From Mariniphaga anaerophila (GTDB lineage Bacteria > Bacteroidota > Bacteroidia > Bacteroidales > Prolixibacteraceae): a stretch of 64,000 nucleotides of DNA. Below the pieces are notes generated by a model. It was not told the DNA's origin. It searched no databases and saw only the letters and a list, made by a program, of their open reading frames with translations. The stretch is taken from positions 124,001 to 188,000 of the forward strand of contig NZ_FQUM01000003.1 in NCBI RefSeq assembly GCF_900129025.1, read 5' to 3'. Shown one piece after another: positions 27,955 through 36,435 of the stretch. Position 1 is the first letter of the stretch. The number at the start of each line of letters is the position of its first letter. The translations under genes were made by a program, and so were the position numbers.

Positions 27955-28297
27955 CCGGGCACAGAAGAAACCGATTAATTTAGTCAGATGCAAAAGGTCG
28001 GATCGGCCCTAGTTTTATTGCGGATGAAAAGAGTAATCCCTTATTGTTAAACAAGAATTTTAAGAGAAGACAGAAATGAGTCGTATTCTGGCTACAAAAA
28101 ATTTATGCAATGTTAGTGGTGGTGTAGCACTGTTTCTTGGAGTAGCCATTTTTATTAAACGAGAGATAGTCAAGTCTTAAAAAGCTCAATATACTTCGAG
28201 TCCACATAAAGAAAAGAAGTTATGAGAGTCACCATCACTTCTGCTATATATTTACGGGTTATTTTTAATTTTGTCATAGCCTCGAAAAAATGAAAAA
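27955..28297 (+). other. AT-rich intergenic region with one possible small gene
   Basis: A 343-base gap between the orphan membrane protein and the AraC-type regulator. It shows no terminator hairpin that I could pair convincingly. The only notable content is the 34-codon frame at 28076-28180, listed separately. Confidence 0.5.
28076..28180 (+). CDS. Possible 34-residue single-pass membrane protein
   Basis: ATG at 28076 opens a frame for 34 residues: a short polar head (MSRILATKNLCNVS), one hydrophobic segment (GGVALFLGVAIFI) and a basic tail (KREIVKS). The ATG is preceded by the purine-rich AAGAGAAGACAGAA, which could act as a ribosome site, and an in-frame stop lies 15 bases upstream. The pattern of one helix with a positive C-terminal end fits small membrane proteins, but a frame this short can arise by chance. 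Confidence 0.3.
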   Translation: MSRILATKNLCNVSGGVALFLGVAIFIKREIVKS

Positions 28298-29425
28298 ATG
28301 ATTGATAAAATATACTTTATCGTAACGGCACTGGCCAGCGGCGGAGCATTGGTTTTAGGCCTCTGTTTTCTCTTTCTGTATATCCCCCAAAGTACGTTTT
28401 TAAAAGGATACCGGATTGCCCGAAAAACAGCGGCATCTGCATACCTGGGGCTATCCTTACTTTATCTGGTCGAAATTATTTTTCATAATCCAGACATCAG
28501 TTATCCGCTTTCAAAATCAATCAAACTTATTGTAGGTTCTTTGCAAGCCCTGTTTTTTACCTACACTTTTATTTCCCTCTTCAACACCCATTTTGTGAGC
28601 CGCAAAAAAATACTTTGGGAGATTGCACCAATTTCAGTCTTCATTGTTGCCTTGCTGACAAGCTATATTTGGGCCGCCAATACGGCTGCCTTCCAAATAA
28701 GTTTCTTCTTATTTTTGGGGTATTACGTGTCGCTACTCATTCGTTACCTGGTTTTATTTCTAAAAGAATACCGTGCATGTTTCAACAGGGCAGACAACTA
28801 TTATTCCGGGGAAGAATCCCTGCGCCTGCGCTGGATCTACTACTCCTTCTTTGGCATGTTTACCGTAGGGTTAATGTTGCTGGTGTTGCTTATACTTCCG
28901 GAAAGCGATTTTTTTTATTCCCTCTTCATTTTTTGTTTCGTTCTGCTTTATTCGTATTTCGGGATAGGTTTTATCAACTATTCCTACCGTTACAAAATTA
29001 TTGAGCCACTGGATACTACTGAAAATCCACACGAAATTTTACCGGAAAACAACAATGACAAAAAGAAACAAGCTGAAATGATAGGAGAAGCACTCACCCG
29101 TTGGGTTCTTCAGGAACGATTCACACAACAGGGACTTACCATTGAAGACCTCTCCACTGAACTAAGCACCAACCGAACGTATCTGTCCGCATACATTAAC
29201 CAGGTAGAACAGCAATCGTTTCGCTCCTGGATTAACCACCTAAAAATCGACAAAGCCAAAAAATTACTGTTGACCCATCCGGAAATGCTGGTGGTTGAAG
29301 TAGCAGGACTGGCAGGTTATACCGACAGCAGCAACTTTAACAAGCAATTTGTAAAAATAACGGGAAGCTCGGCTCTGGTTTGGAGAAAACGAGAACTTGC
29401 CAAAAAACGAAACACGGAAAATTAG
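28298..29425 (+). CDS. Membrane-anchored AraC-family transcriptional regulator
   Basis: A 375-residue protein. Residues 1-235 form about seven hydrophobic helices (IYFIVTALASGGALVLGLCFLFL to FIFCFVLLYSYFGIGFINYSY). After a charged linker, residues 265-370 are an AraC-type double helix-turn-helix (LTIEDLSTELSTNRTYLSAYINQ, SFRSWINHLKIDKAKKLLL, VAGLAGYTDSSNFNKQFVKITGSSALVWRK). This fused sensor-regulator form is common in Bacteroidota and usually controls nearby genes. The next gene downstream in the same direction is the BspA-like secreted protein, a plausible target. The ligand is unknown. Confidence 0.88.
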   Translation: MIDKIYFIVTALASGGALVLGLCFLFLYIPQSTFLKGYRIARKTAASAYLGLSLLYLVEIIFHNPDISYPLSKSIKLIVGSLQALFFTYTFISLFNTHFVSRKKILWEIAPISVFIVALLTSYIWAANTAAFQISFFLFLGYYVSLLIRYLVLFLKEYRACFNRADNYYSGEESLRLRWIYYSFFGMFTVGLMLLVLLILPESDFFYSLFIFCFVLLYSYFGIGFINYSYRYKIIEPLDTTENPHEILPENNNDKKKQAEMIGEALTRWVLQERFTQQGLTIEDLSTELSTNRTYLSAYINQVEQQSFRSWINHLKIDKAKKLLLTHPEMLVVEVAGLAGYTDSSNFNKQFVKITGSSALVWRKRELAKKRNTEN

Positions 29426-30056
29426 TGATGTAAGAAAAGCCGGGCTTTCTTTCAGCGCCAAATCCGAAACAAAAGCTGGCAGCAGAACTCTGAAAAAGTT
29501 TCTGCGTTGGCCAGCACATTAAAATGGCATGAATATCCTCATTTCCACTGGAGATGATAAGTAAGAATCCGCCGCTTGATTTCCGGGTTCGTCGTTTCGG
29601 TATTCCCATCTCAAAGTGAGCAGGCAAATTGACAAAGCATGTCTCCTGTTTTTCTTTCCTTCTAAAATCATACTTACAGAAGCTCAGGGCATTGCTGCTT
29701 CTACCGCCTGTATTTGCTGTTTCCACCCCGCATTTTTGTTGTTTCAACCCTAATTATTTGTTAATCCTACCACCCAAAAAGCAGAAGGGCTATCTATTTT
29801 AGTGTTCATCTTTTAATTGTCAGAATAATGTTAAAATCATTCGCTAAACACCCGTTTCTATTGTTCCACTTTGCCCGTATTCAGGGTAATTTTCATTTAC
29901 CGGTTTTGATAAAAATTGAATAAAATTAGAATGCGGGCGTAAAGCGCTCCGAACGGTCACCACATATCAGTGATAACAAAGAATACCGGGAAAAACCGCA
30001 TACAGAACATAGGCTACCGAACTTCGAAACGCAAAAACTTTAAACCTTAAATAATA
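29426..30056 (+). other. Long non-coding upstream region of the BspA-like gene
   Basis: A 631-base gap before the BspA-like gene. A minus-strand open frame covers part of it (29337-29747), but it overlaps the AraC-type gene and has no recognisable domain. No RNA gene or clear promoter with both elements was found. The length suggests a regulated leader or eroded DNA. Confidence 0.45.
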
Positions 30057-33000
30057 ATGAAACATATTTTACTTTTCTTCGCATTTATAATGGCTGTAAC
30101 AGCCGTTAATGCACAACTGCCAACTTCCTACACACTTGGCGGCTCAGAAGTTGAAATAAACGATGGCTGTATAACGAGCTGTGAGCCATTGCCCGGGTTA
30201 CTTATTAATCTCACCATTCCCAAAACAATACATAAAAACGGGCAGGCCATTACCATTACCAGTATAGCCGACAATGTGTTCAGTAACAAAAACTTATTAA
30301 GTCTCAAACTTGCAAATAGTTTGATAAGTATTGGTGAAAATGCATTTGCCAATAATAAGCTGGTAAGTGTAACACTTTCTGAGGCACTGAGGTACATTGG
30401 CGAGAGTGCATTTTGGGGCAACAGCAACCTCACATCCATCAAATTACCCAAACATGCCACAACCCCCGGCTTCGAAGGATGGATTGACGGCTTCGGGGAT
30501 AAAGTGCAACCAGACGAAAATGGCAACTATATCCTAAGCAATACTTTTCGTGCTTACGCTGCCATATTGCCGTACACCCTTTCAGACGATGATGTTGAAG
30601 TGGTAAATGGGCACATAGTCAGTTGCAAAACCCTAAAAGGCACTAAAATAACCATTCCCCAAATACTGGACGGGCAAACAATTACCGACATAAATGGCTA
30701 CAAATTTGCCCGAAGGATGCTGGTAAGTGTAAATCTTCCCAATAGCATTATAAACATTGACGATAATGCATTCCTGAGTAACAGTTTAACAAGCATAACG
30801 TTTCCTGAAGGGGTGCTAAAGATTGGATCACATGCGTTTGCCTCTAACAACTTAACGAGTGTAACACTTGCTGAAACAATTATAAGTATTGGAGAAAAAG
30901 CATTTGCCTCTAATAATGATCTTTTGTCAATTAACCTGCCCAAACATGAGTCAACACCCGGTTTTGAAGGATGGATTGACAGTAACGGGCAGCAAGTTGC
31001 AAAAACCGAAGACGGTAACTACCCCATTGGCAATTTCGATATCTCTTACACTGCAATAGTACCCTATACCCTTACTGCCGACGACGTAACACTGGATAAC
31101 GAGGGCTGCATTATAAGCTGTAAACCACTAACAGGCACCAAACTACACATACCACAAACTTTAAATAAAAATGGGACAGAAATCACCATTACCGGGATAG
31201 GCCTGAGTGTGTTTGGTGGCAGGGGGCTCATGGAGATTACGCTTCCAAACAGTGTAACAAGCATTAGCGAAAGCTCCTTCGCCAATAACGACTTAACAAA
31301 CCTAATTCTTCCTGAAGGGCTGATAAGTATCGGAGGATTTGCTTTTTCAGGAAACAAGTTAACAGAAGTAACATTCCCGAACAGCTTAACAAGCATCGGG
31401 AAAAATGCATTTTATTATAATAGCCTAACGAGCGTAAAGTTACCCGAATCGCTGACATTTATAGACAAATACGCTTTTTCTTATAATTCCTTTGCATCCA
31501 TGAACCTGCCCAAACATGCGGCAACTCCAGGATTTACAGGATGGGTTAACGGTATGGAACAGCCGGTGCCGCTAACAGACAACAACTATACTGTAACCAA
31601 TTTTTCAACCTCTTACACTGCCCAAATAAATTCTAACTTCTACCCCCTCACAGCTGCCGATATTACAGTGGATGAAAACGGTGTGATTACATCCTGCAAT
31701 ATCACCGATTTTAATACCGAAGACTACGCATTTGGAAATATCGTTATCCCCCAAACCATCAATAAAGAGGGCGTTGATATAGCCATTACCGGCATTAACG
31801 ATGCCGTTTTTATGCATCTTAGCATGGCAAGTGTAGTAGTCCCCGAAGGAGTAAAAAACATTGGAGATAAGGCTTTTTATAGCTGCCATTTAACCAGCGT
31901 TACGCTTCCCGAAGGATTACAAAACATTGGAAGCTGGGCATTCGGCTATAACGACTTAACAAGCGTAATGCTTCCTAACGGACTACTAAACATTTGCGAC
32001 TACGCGTTTACCTATAACAAGTTAACAAGTGTAACTCTTTCGGAAACATTAATTATCATTGACGAAAGTGCATTCGCCAACAATACCAACCTTACATCAA
32101 TTAACCTGTCCAGGCACGAGTCAACCCCAAGTTTCGAAGGATGGATTGACAGCAATAAGCAAAAGGTGACAAAAACCGAAGAGGGCAACTATACCATATC
32201 AAATTTCTATGTTCCCTACTACGCCATAATACCCTATACTCTTACTGCCGATGACGTAACAATTGACAACGAAGGGTGTATTGTAAGTTGCAATATACTG
32301 AAAGGCACAAAGCTAACCATACCCCAAACCCTAAATAAAAACGGGACGGAAATCACCATTACCGGAATAGGCCAAGGTGTGTTTGAAAACAGGGGGCTGA
32401 TAAGTGTTGTGTTTCCGCACAGCATAACAAGCATTGGCGCAAACGCATTTGAAATGAACAACATAGCAAGCATAACACTTCCGTCCTCACTGACAAGCAT
32501 TGAGTACCGGGCTTTTGCTTATAACTGGCTAACAAGCATAACCCTTCCTGAAACAGTGGCGAGCATTGGCGAATCCGCTTTTAGTAGTAACAAGTTATTA
32601 AACGTTACACTTTCTGAACAACTGCTAAGTATTGGTAAAAACGCATTTGCTTATAATGGTAATCTAGCATCCGTCAACCTGCCCAAGCACGAAGCAACAC
32701 CCGGTTTCACCGGATGGAAAGATGGTAACGGGTCAATGGTATATCTAAACGGTGGTAATTATACCGTAAATGTTTTTACAACTTCATACACCGCCCTAAT
32801 CTCAGACCGCCCGGCCCCTGCTGCCCCAACACTGGCAGGTAAAACATACAACACCATTACTCTTCATGCAGTGGAAGGTTGCGAGTACAGTATTAATGGA
32901 GGTACAACCTGGCAGAGTGAAGTTCTTTTCGATGGACTGGAAAGCAATACAACCTATACGTTTGTACAACGCTATTTCGAAACCGATACTGATTATGCAT

Positions 33001-34232
33001 CACCGGCAAGTGAACCTCTGACCGTTGTAACCGACAAAGCTCAACAAGCAGCTCCTGCCGCTCCAACGCTGGCTTCAAAAACAGAAAGTAGTATTACCTT
33101 GAATGCAGTGGCAGGTTACGAATACAGTATTAATGGAGGTACAACCTGGCAAAGTGAAGTTCTTTTCGATGGATTGGAAAGCAATACAACCTATACGTTT
33201 GTACAACGCTATTTCGAAACCGATACTGATTATGCGTCACCGGTAAGTGAACCACTGACCGTTGTAACCGACAAAGCGCAGCAAGCAGCTCCTGCGGCAC
33301 CCACTCTCGCTTCAAAAACAGAAAGCAGTATTACCTTGAATGCAGTGGCAGGTTGCGAATACAGTATGGATGGCGGTACAACCTGGCAAAGTGAAGTTCT
33401 TTTCGATGGATTGGAAAGCAATACAACCTATACGTTTGTACAACGTTATTTCGAAACCAACTCAGATTATGCGTCACCGGCAAGTGTCCCTCTGACCGTT
33501 GTAACCGACAAAGCGCAGCAAGCTGCTCCTGCGGCACCCACACTCGCTTCAAAAACAGAAAGCAGTATTACACTAATTGCAGTAACAGGTTGCGAATACA
33601 GTATTGATGGTGGGACAACCTGGCAAAACGATGTTCTTTTCGATGGACTGGAAAGTGGCACATCTTATACCTTAACGCAACGTTATGCAAAAACCAATAC
33701 AGACGATGCTTCTCCGGCAAGTGCCCCATTGACCGTTGTAACCGACAAAGCGCAGCAAGCTGCTCCCTCGGCACCCACTCTGGCAAGCAAAACCGACAGC
33801 AGCATTGTTCTGAACGTGTTGGAAGGGTGCGAGTACAGCATCGACAACGGAACAACCTGGCAAGACACTCCTCTTTTTAAAGGGTTGGATGATAACACAG
33901 AGTATATGCTCATCCAGCGCTATGCCGAAACAGCCACGTATAATGCTTCGCCGGCAAGCGACCCTTTAATGGTAACAACCGATATCTCGACGGCAATTGA
34001 CAAAATTGAAGCCGGAAGTATTGAATTATATCCGAACCCTGCGAGCCATAAAATTACCGTTGTCAATGCGCCGGAAGGCAGTTCCCTGGTTTTATATAAT
34101 ATTTCAGGAGCGATAGTACTTCAAACAATTATAACCGACAATCAAATTCCAATAGATATAAGCGGTCTAACACCCGGCGTTTATCTTGTACAAATTGGTA
34201 CAACAACTCAAAAGCTGGTAGTCCGAAAATAA
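30057..34232 (+). CDS. BspA-like leucine-rich-repeat protein with Fn3-like repeats and T9SS sorting domain
   Basis: A 1391-residue secreted protein. The signal peptide is MKHILLFFAFIMAVTAVNA. Residues 25-915 hold five large modules starting near 25, 173, 337, 529 and 727, each opening with Y-x-L-x-x-x-D-[VI] and a cysteine pair (GCIISCKPL-like), carrying LRR_5/BspA repeats (LTSVTLPEGLxxIGxxAF) and closing on INLPKHxxTPGFEGWID. Residues about 920-1314 are five tandem 79-residue Fn3-like units (YSINGGTTWQ, ESNTTYTFVQRY). The final 65 residues (IELYPNPASHKITVVN, LTPGVYLVQIGTTTQKLVV) are a type A T9SS sorting domain, which predicts export and surface attachment. BspA-like proteins often bind host or matrix proteins; the ligand here is unknown. 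Confidence 0.9.
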   Translation: MKHILLFFAFIMAVTAVNAQLPTSYTLGGSEVEINDGCITSCEPLPGLLINLTIPKTIHKNGQAITITSIADNVFSNKNLLSLKLANSLISIGENAFANNKLVSVTLSEALRYIGESAFWGNSNLTSIKLPKHATTPGFEGWIDGFGDKVQPDENGNYILSNTFRAYAAILPYTLSDDDVEVVNGHIVSCKTLKGTKITIPQILDGQTITDINGYKFARRMLVSVNLPNSIINIDDNAFLSNSLTSITFPEGVLKIGSHAFASNNLTSVTLAETIISIGEKAFASNNDLLSINLPKHESTPGFEGWIDSNGQQVAKTEDGNYPIGNFDISYTAIVPYTLTADDVTLDNEGCIISCKPLTGTKLHIPQTLNKNGTEITITGIGLSVFGGRGLMEITLPNSVTSISESSFANNDLTNLILPEGLISIGGFAFSGNKLTEVTFPNSLTSIGKNAFYYNSLTSVKLPESLTFIDKYAFSYNSFASMNLPKHAATPGFTGWVNGMEQPVPLTDNNYTVTNFSTSYTAQINSNFYPLTAADITVDENGVITSCNITDFNTEDYAFGNIVIPQTINKEGVDIAITGINDAVFMHLSMASVVVPEGVKNIGDKAFYSCHLTSVTLPEGLQNIGSWAFGYNDLTSVMLPNGLLNICDYAFTYNKLTSVTLSETLIIIDESAFANNTNLTSINLSRHESTPSFEGWIDSNKQKVTKTEEGNYTISNFYVPYYAIIPYTLTADDVTIDNEGCIVSCNILKGTKLTIPQTLNKNGTEITITGIGQGVFENRGLISVVFPHSITSIGANAFEMNNIASITLPSSLTSIEYRAFAYNWLTSITLPETVASIGESAFSSNKLLNVTLSEQLLSIGKNAFAYNGNLASVNLPKHEATPGFTGWKDGNGSMVYLNGGNYTVNVFTTSYTALISDRPAPAAPTLAGKTYNTITLHAVEGCEYSINGGTTWQSEVLFDGLESNTTYTFVQRYFETDTDYASPASEPLTVVTDKAQQAAPAAPTLASKTESSITLNAVAGYEYSINGGTTWQSEVLFDGLESNTTYTFVQRYFETDTDYASPVSEPLTVVTDKAQQAAPAAPTLASKTESSITLNAVAGCEYSMDGGTTWQSEVLFDGLESNTTYTFVQRYFETNSDYASPASVPLTVVTDKAQQAAPAAPTLASKTESSITLIAVTGCEYSIDGGTTWQNDVLFDGLESGTSYTLTQRYAKTNTDDASPASAPLTVVTDKAQQAAPSAPTLASKTDSSIVLNVLEGCEYSIDNGTTWQDTPLFKGLDDNTEYMLIQRYAETATYNASPASDPLMVTTDISTAIDKIEAGSIELYPNPASHKITVVNAPEGSSLVLYNISGAIVLQTIITDNQIPIDISGLTPGVYLVQIGTTTQKLVVRK
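32814..33998 (+). repeat. Five tandem 237-base coding repeats
   Basis: The GCTCCTGC-type repeat start recurs at 32814, 33051, 33288, 33525 and 33762, exactly 237 bases (79 codons) apart. Copies 1 to 3 are nearly identical over most of their length, copy 4 is slightly diverged and copy 5 is the most diverged. The pattern indicates recent tandem duplication, so copy number may vary between strains. All copies stay in frame. Confidence 0.9.
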
Positions 34233-34295
34233 ATATGCGAACGGTTCACCCTACCCGGATATAAAATTCGTCTGAACGGCAGTGTTATCTGCCAA

Positions 34296-34345
34296 TAAAG
34301 AGGTTATAAGCTTTGCCCCCTGTAACCTCTTTATTTATATTTTTT
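34296..34345 (+). terminator. Intrinsic terminator after the BspA-like gene
   Basis: TAAAGAGGTTA and TAACCTCTTTA arms with a loop of about 16 bases and then an AT-rich stretch with a run of seven Ts, about 65 bases past the stop. Confidence 0.8.
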
Positions 34346-34813
34346 TTATAATGAAGAGAGTCTGCTGAATGAGTTCAACTTTTCAAAATTACAGCAAATA
34401 CTATTATGTCAAACGTATTTCTGGTTCCTAAAAAACAGTCCGGATGGTAGCGATAAAACCATTCAAATTATCAGTTACTGCAACCAGCATGTGGTAAACC
34501 CCAGAAGTTTTCATATCCAGACGTACGCTCATCCAAAATACCTCAAACTTTTCCTTGCCAGGCCAGAGTTCAGATCTTTTTTTCGAACCCTGCGAGACCC
34601 AGCTTAAATCTATTAAGTTATATTGGTTTTTACATACAGAAAACCCAAGCGGCTAAACAAACCGACGGAAATTCTGGGTTATACGAAGCGGCATTAATAT
34701 GGTTAATATGGCAAGGGGAAACTTCAAAGCCGAATAATTTACAAGCTGTTTTTTACTGGCAATAACTTCATTGCACGCCAGTCATTCAACCTGCAACAAA
34801 TAAATACATTTAG
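34346..34813. other. Intergenic region between the BspA-like gene and tmRNA
   Basis: About 470 bases with no gene that I can support. A 74-codon open frame runs on the minus strand (34428-34652) but lacks a start codon near its beginning and matches no family that I recognise. It could be an eroded gene end. Confidence 0.45.
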
Positions 34814-35209
34814 TGGAGCTGGCGGGAGTCGAACCCGCGTCCAAACGAGGAAGCAACAAGCTTTCTACATGCTTAGCCCCGACTTAATTTTCGAATAAAC
34901 ACCGGATCAAGGCCACCAACGTTTATCTTATCTCCTTAATTTTCGCAGAAATGCCGGAGCCTCATTTCCACTAGCTTCGATTTACTTGCACCGCCGGTTC
35001 GGGCCGCTTCAAAGCATTAGCACCCGGGCGATGTCTTGTCCCAACGCCTTGCATCGGGATTAAGCAGTTAACCTACTGTGATTCGGTTACGCAGCAAGAG
35101 CGTAATTATTTTCGCCAATTATGGTTTGATCATTATTTTAAAGGGTCAACAACCAAAACCCTGCATGCTTACCTGCCTCTTCTACCCGCTGTCAAAACCA
35201 ATCAGCCCC
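34814..35209 (-). ncRNA. ssrA: Transfer-messenger RNA (tmRNA)
   Basis: Minus-strand RNA of about 396 bases that rescues stalled ribosomes. The 5' end GGGGCTGATTGGTTTTGACA and the 3' end CGGGTTCGACTCCCGCCAGCTCCA are the conserved tRNA-like halves; GGGGCU pairs with AGCUCC in the acceptor stem, with one G-U pair. The CCA is not encoded. The internal reading frame at 35087-35116 codes for GENNYALAA and stop, the tag typical of Bacteroidota. A TATTTTTG box on the minus strand at 35245-35252 is a candidate promoter element. Confidence 0.97.
35087..35116 (-). other. tmRNA tag-peptide reading frame
   Basis: GGC GAA AAT AAT TAC GCT CTT GCT GCG TAA encodes the tag GENNYALAA. The terminal ALAA is the degradation signal recognised by ClpXP-type proteases. 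Confidence 0.95.
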
Positions 35210-35281
35210 GGTAAAACAGGCAATATTTGCCAAAGAACAAGCTGCAAAAATACACAAATTATACAGGAAATAAAACACGGC

Positions 35282-35659
35282 TCAGATAAACAGCTCCCTC
35301 AGCGCTCCAAAATAGTCTTCATCCCAGCCATCAGAAATATTTTCGAACGCTTCTTCGGGGATATTGGTTTGCCGCAACTCAATACTGGTTCCCTTTTTAT
35401 CGGGATGAAGGACAATTGTAACCACCGACGGCTCCTCTTCTTCACCGAAAAACCACTGCTGTACAATCTTCCGGTTCTCGTCAAACTCCAGGTTTAAACC
35501 GGTAATGCTTCCTCCCCACAAAGAAAACTCGGTGTTTGGCGTTGTTTCCATCACCGCATCTTCGCCGGTCCATATTTCCAACATATTTTTGTTTGTCAGT
35601 GCATTGTACACATCTTTCGGTTCTGCCGGAAGGTTGTAATAACGTTTCAAGTTTTTCAT
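35282..35659 (-). CDS. SRPBCC/START-like domain protein (AHSA1-type)
   Basis: A 125-residue single-domain protein with the START-like (Bet v1) fold of the AHSA1 group: an opening strand MKNLKRYYNLPAEPKDVYNALTN, then EIWTGEDAVMETTPNTEFSLWGGSITG, a central KIVQQWFFGE and a closing helix NISDGWDEDYFGALRELF. Such proteins bind hydrophobic ligands or act as co-chaperone-like modules; the function here is unknown. No signal peptide. It sits upstream of, and divergent from, the two-component genes. A minus-strand TACTTTTG box at 35677-35684 is a possible -7 element. Confidence 0.85.
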   Translation of the reverse strand: MKNLKRYYNLPAEPKDVYNALTNKNMLEIWTGEDAVMETTPNTEFSLWGGSITGLNLEFDENRKIVQQWFFGEEEEPSVVTIVLHPDKKGTSIELRQTNIPEEAFENISDGWDEDYFGALRELFI

Positions 35660-35739
35660 TTGCTAAATTGTTTATTCAAAAGTAACTGATTCTCCAGAAT
35701 TAATCCAGATTTTCTTCTTACCATTGAAAAAAAATTGCA

Positions 35740-36435
35740 ATGAAGTTATTGATTATTGAAGACAACCTGAAACTTTTAGAAGCAATTACCCAGACTCTCC
35801 AAACCGAAAAATACCTGTGCGAAACAGCCACCGATTTTAGCGCGGCCCACGAAAAAATTTTCCTTTATCAATACGATATTTTAATTGTAGATATTAACCT
35901 GCCCGATGGTTCGGGACTCGACCTGATTCGCGAAGCAAAAAAACAAAATCCGTCCACCGGAATTATTGTTATTTCTGCCCGCAACTCACTTAGTAATAAA
36001 ATTGAAGGACTTGAACTAGGTGCCGACGATTACATCACCAAACCGTTTGACATGGCCGAATTGGTGGCCCGCATTAAGGCATTGCTCCGGCGACGAAACT
36101 TTTCAGGAACTGACATCATTTCATTTAATAATATTTCAATAAACACCGCCAGCCGTCAGGTTTTTGCAAACGGGCGGCACATCGAACTCACCAAAAGCGA
36201 ATACGACATTCTGCTTTTTTTCTTTTCAAACCCCAATCGTGTTTTAACCCGCGAAAGCATTGCCGAACATATCTGGGGCGACAACATGGATTTAGCCGAT
36301 TCATTCGATTTTATCTACTCTCACATTAAAAACCTTCGGAAAAAACTTGCGGCTGCCGTGAAAAATGTTCCCATAAAAGCGGTTTACGGCATTGGATACA
36401 AACTCGATACAACCCCACCCCATGAAACTGATTAA
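35740..36435 (+). CDS. OmpR/PhoB-family response regulator
   Basis: A 231-residue two-domain regulator. The receiver carries the acidic pair at EDN (residues 7-9), the phospho-acceptor Asp51 in LIVDINLPDGSGLDLI, the Thr/Ser switch in IVISARNS and Lys101 in ITKPFD. The C-terminal winged helix (about 130-225) has TKSEYDILLFFFSNPNRVLTRE and FIYSHIKNLRKKL, the OmpR DNA-binding type. Its end overlaps the start of the kinase gene by 14 bases, so the pair is translationally coupled. Confidence 0.94.
   Translation: MKLLIIEDNLKLLEAITQTLQTEKYLCETATDFSAAHEKIFLYQYDILIVDINLPDGSGLDLIREAKKQNPSTGIIVISARNSLSNKIEGLELGADDYITKPFDMAELVARIKALLRRRNFSGTDIISFNNISINTASRQVFANGRHIELTKSEYDILLFFFSNPNRVLTRESIAEHIWGDNMDLADSFDFIYSHIKNLRKKLAAAVKNVPIKAVYGIGYKLDTTPPHETD

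Noticed and set aside
29337-29747. Minus-strand open frame of 136 codons overlapping the end of the AraC-type gene
   Set aside because: It overlaps a certain gene on the other strand, has no recognisable motif and an unusual residue mix; most likely a shadow frame plus chance.
29828-29923. 31-codon frame starting MLKSFAKHPF upstream of the BspA-like gene
   Set aside because: Very short, no ribosome-binding purine stretch close to the ATG and no clear membrane or protein-like pattern.
32814-33998. Regular 237-base tandem repeats considered as a CRISPR or other repeat array
   Set aside because: The repeats are coding, in frame, without spacers, and encode Fn3-like units of the BspA-like protein.
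34428-34652. Minus-strand open frame of 74 codons (ends in LNGFIATIRTVF) between the BspA-like gene and tmRNA
   Set aside because: It has no start codon near its beginning and no family resemblance that I can name. A frame of this length is not rare in non-coding DNA; at best an eroded gene end.
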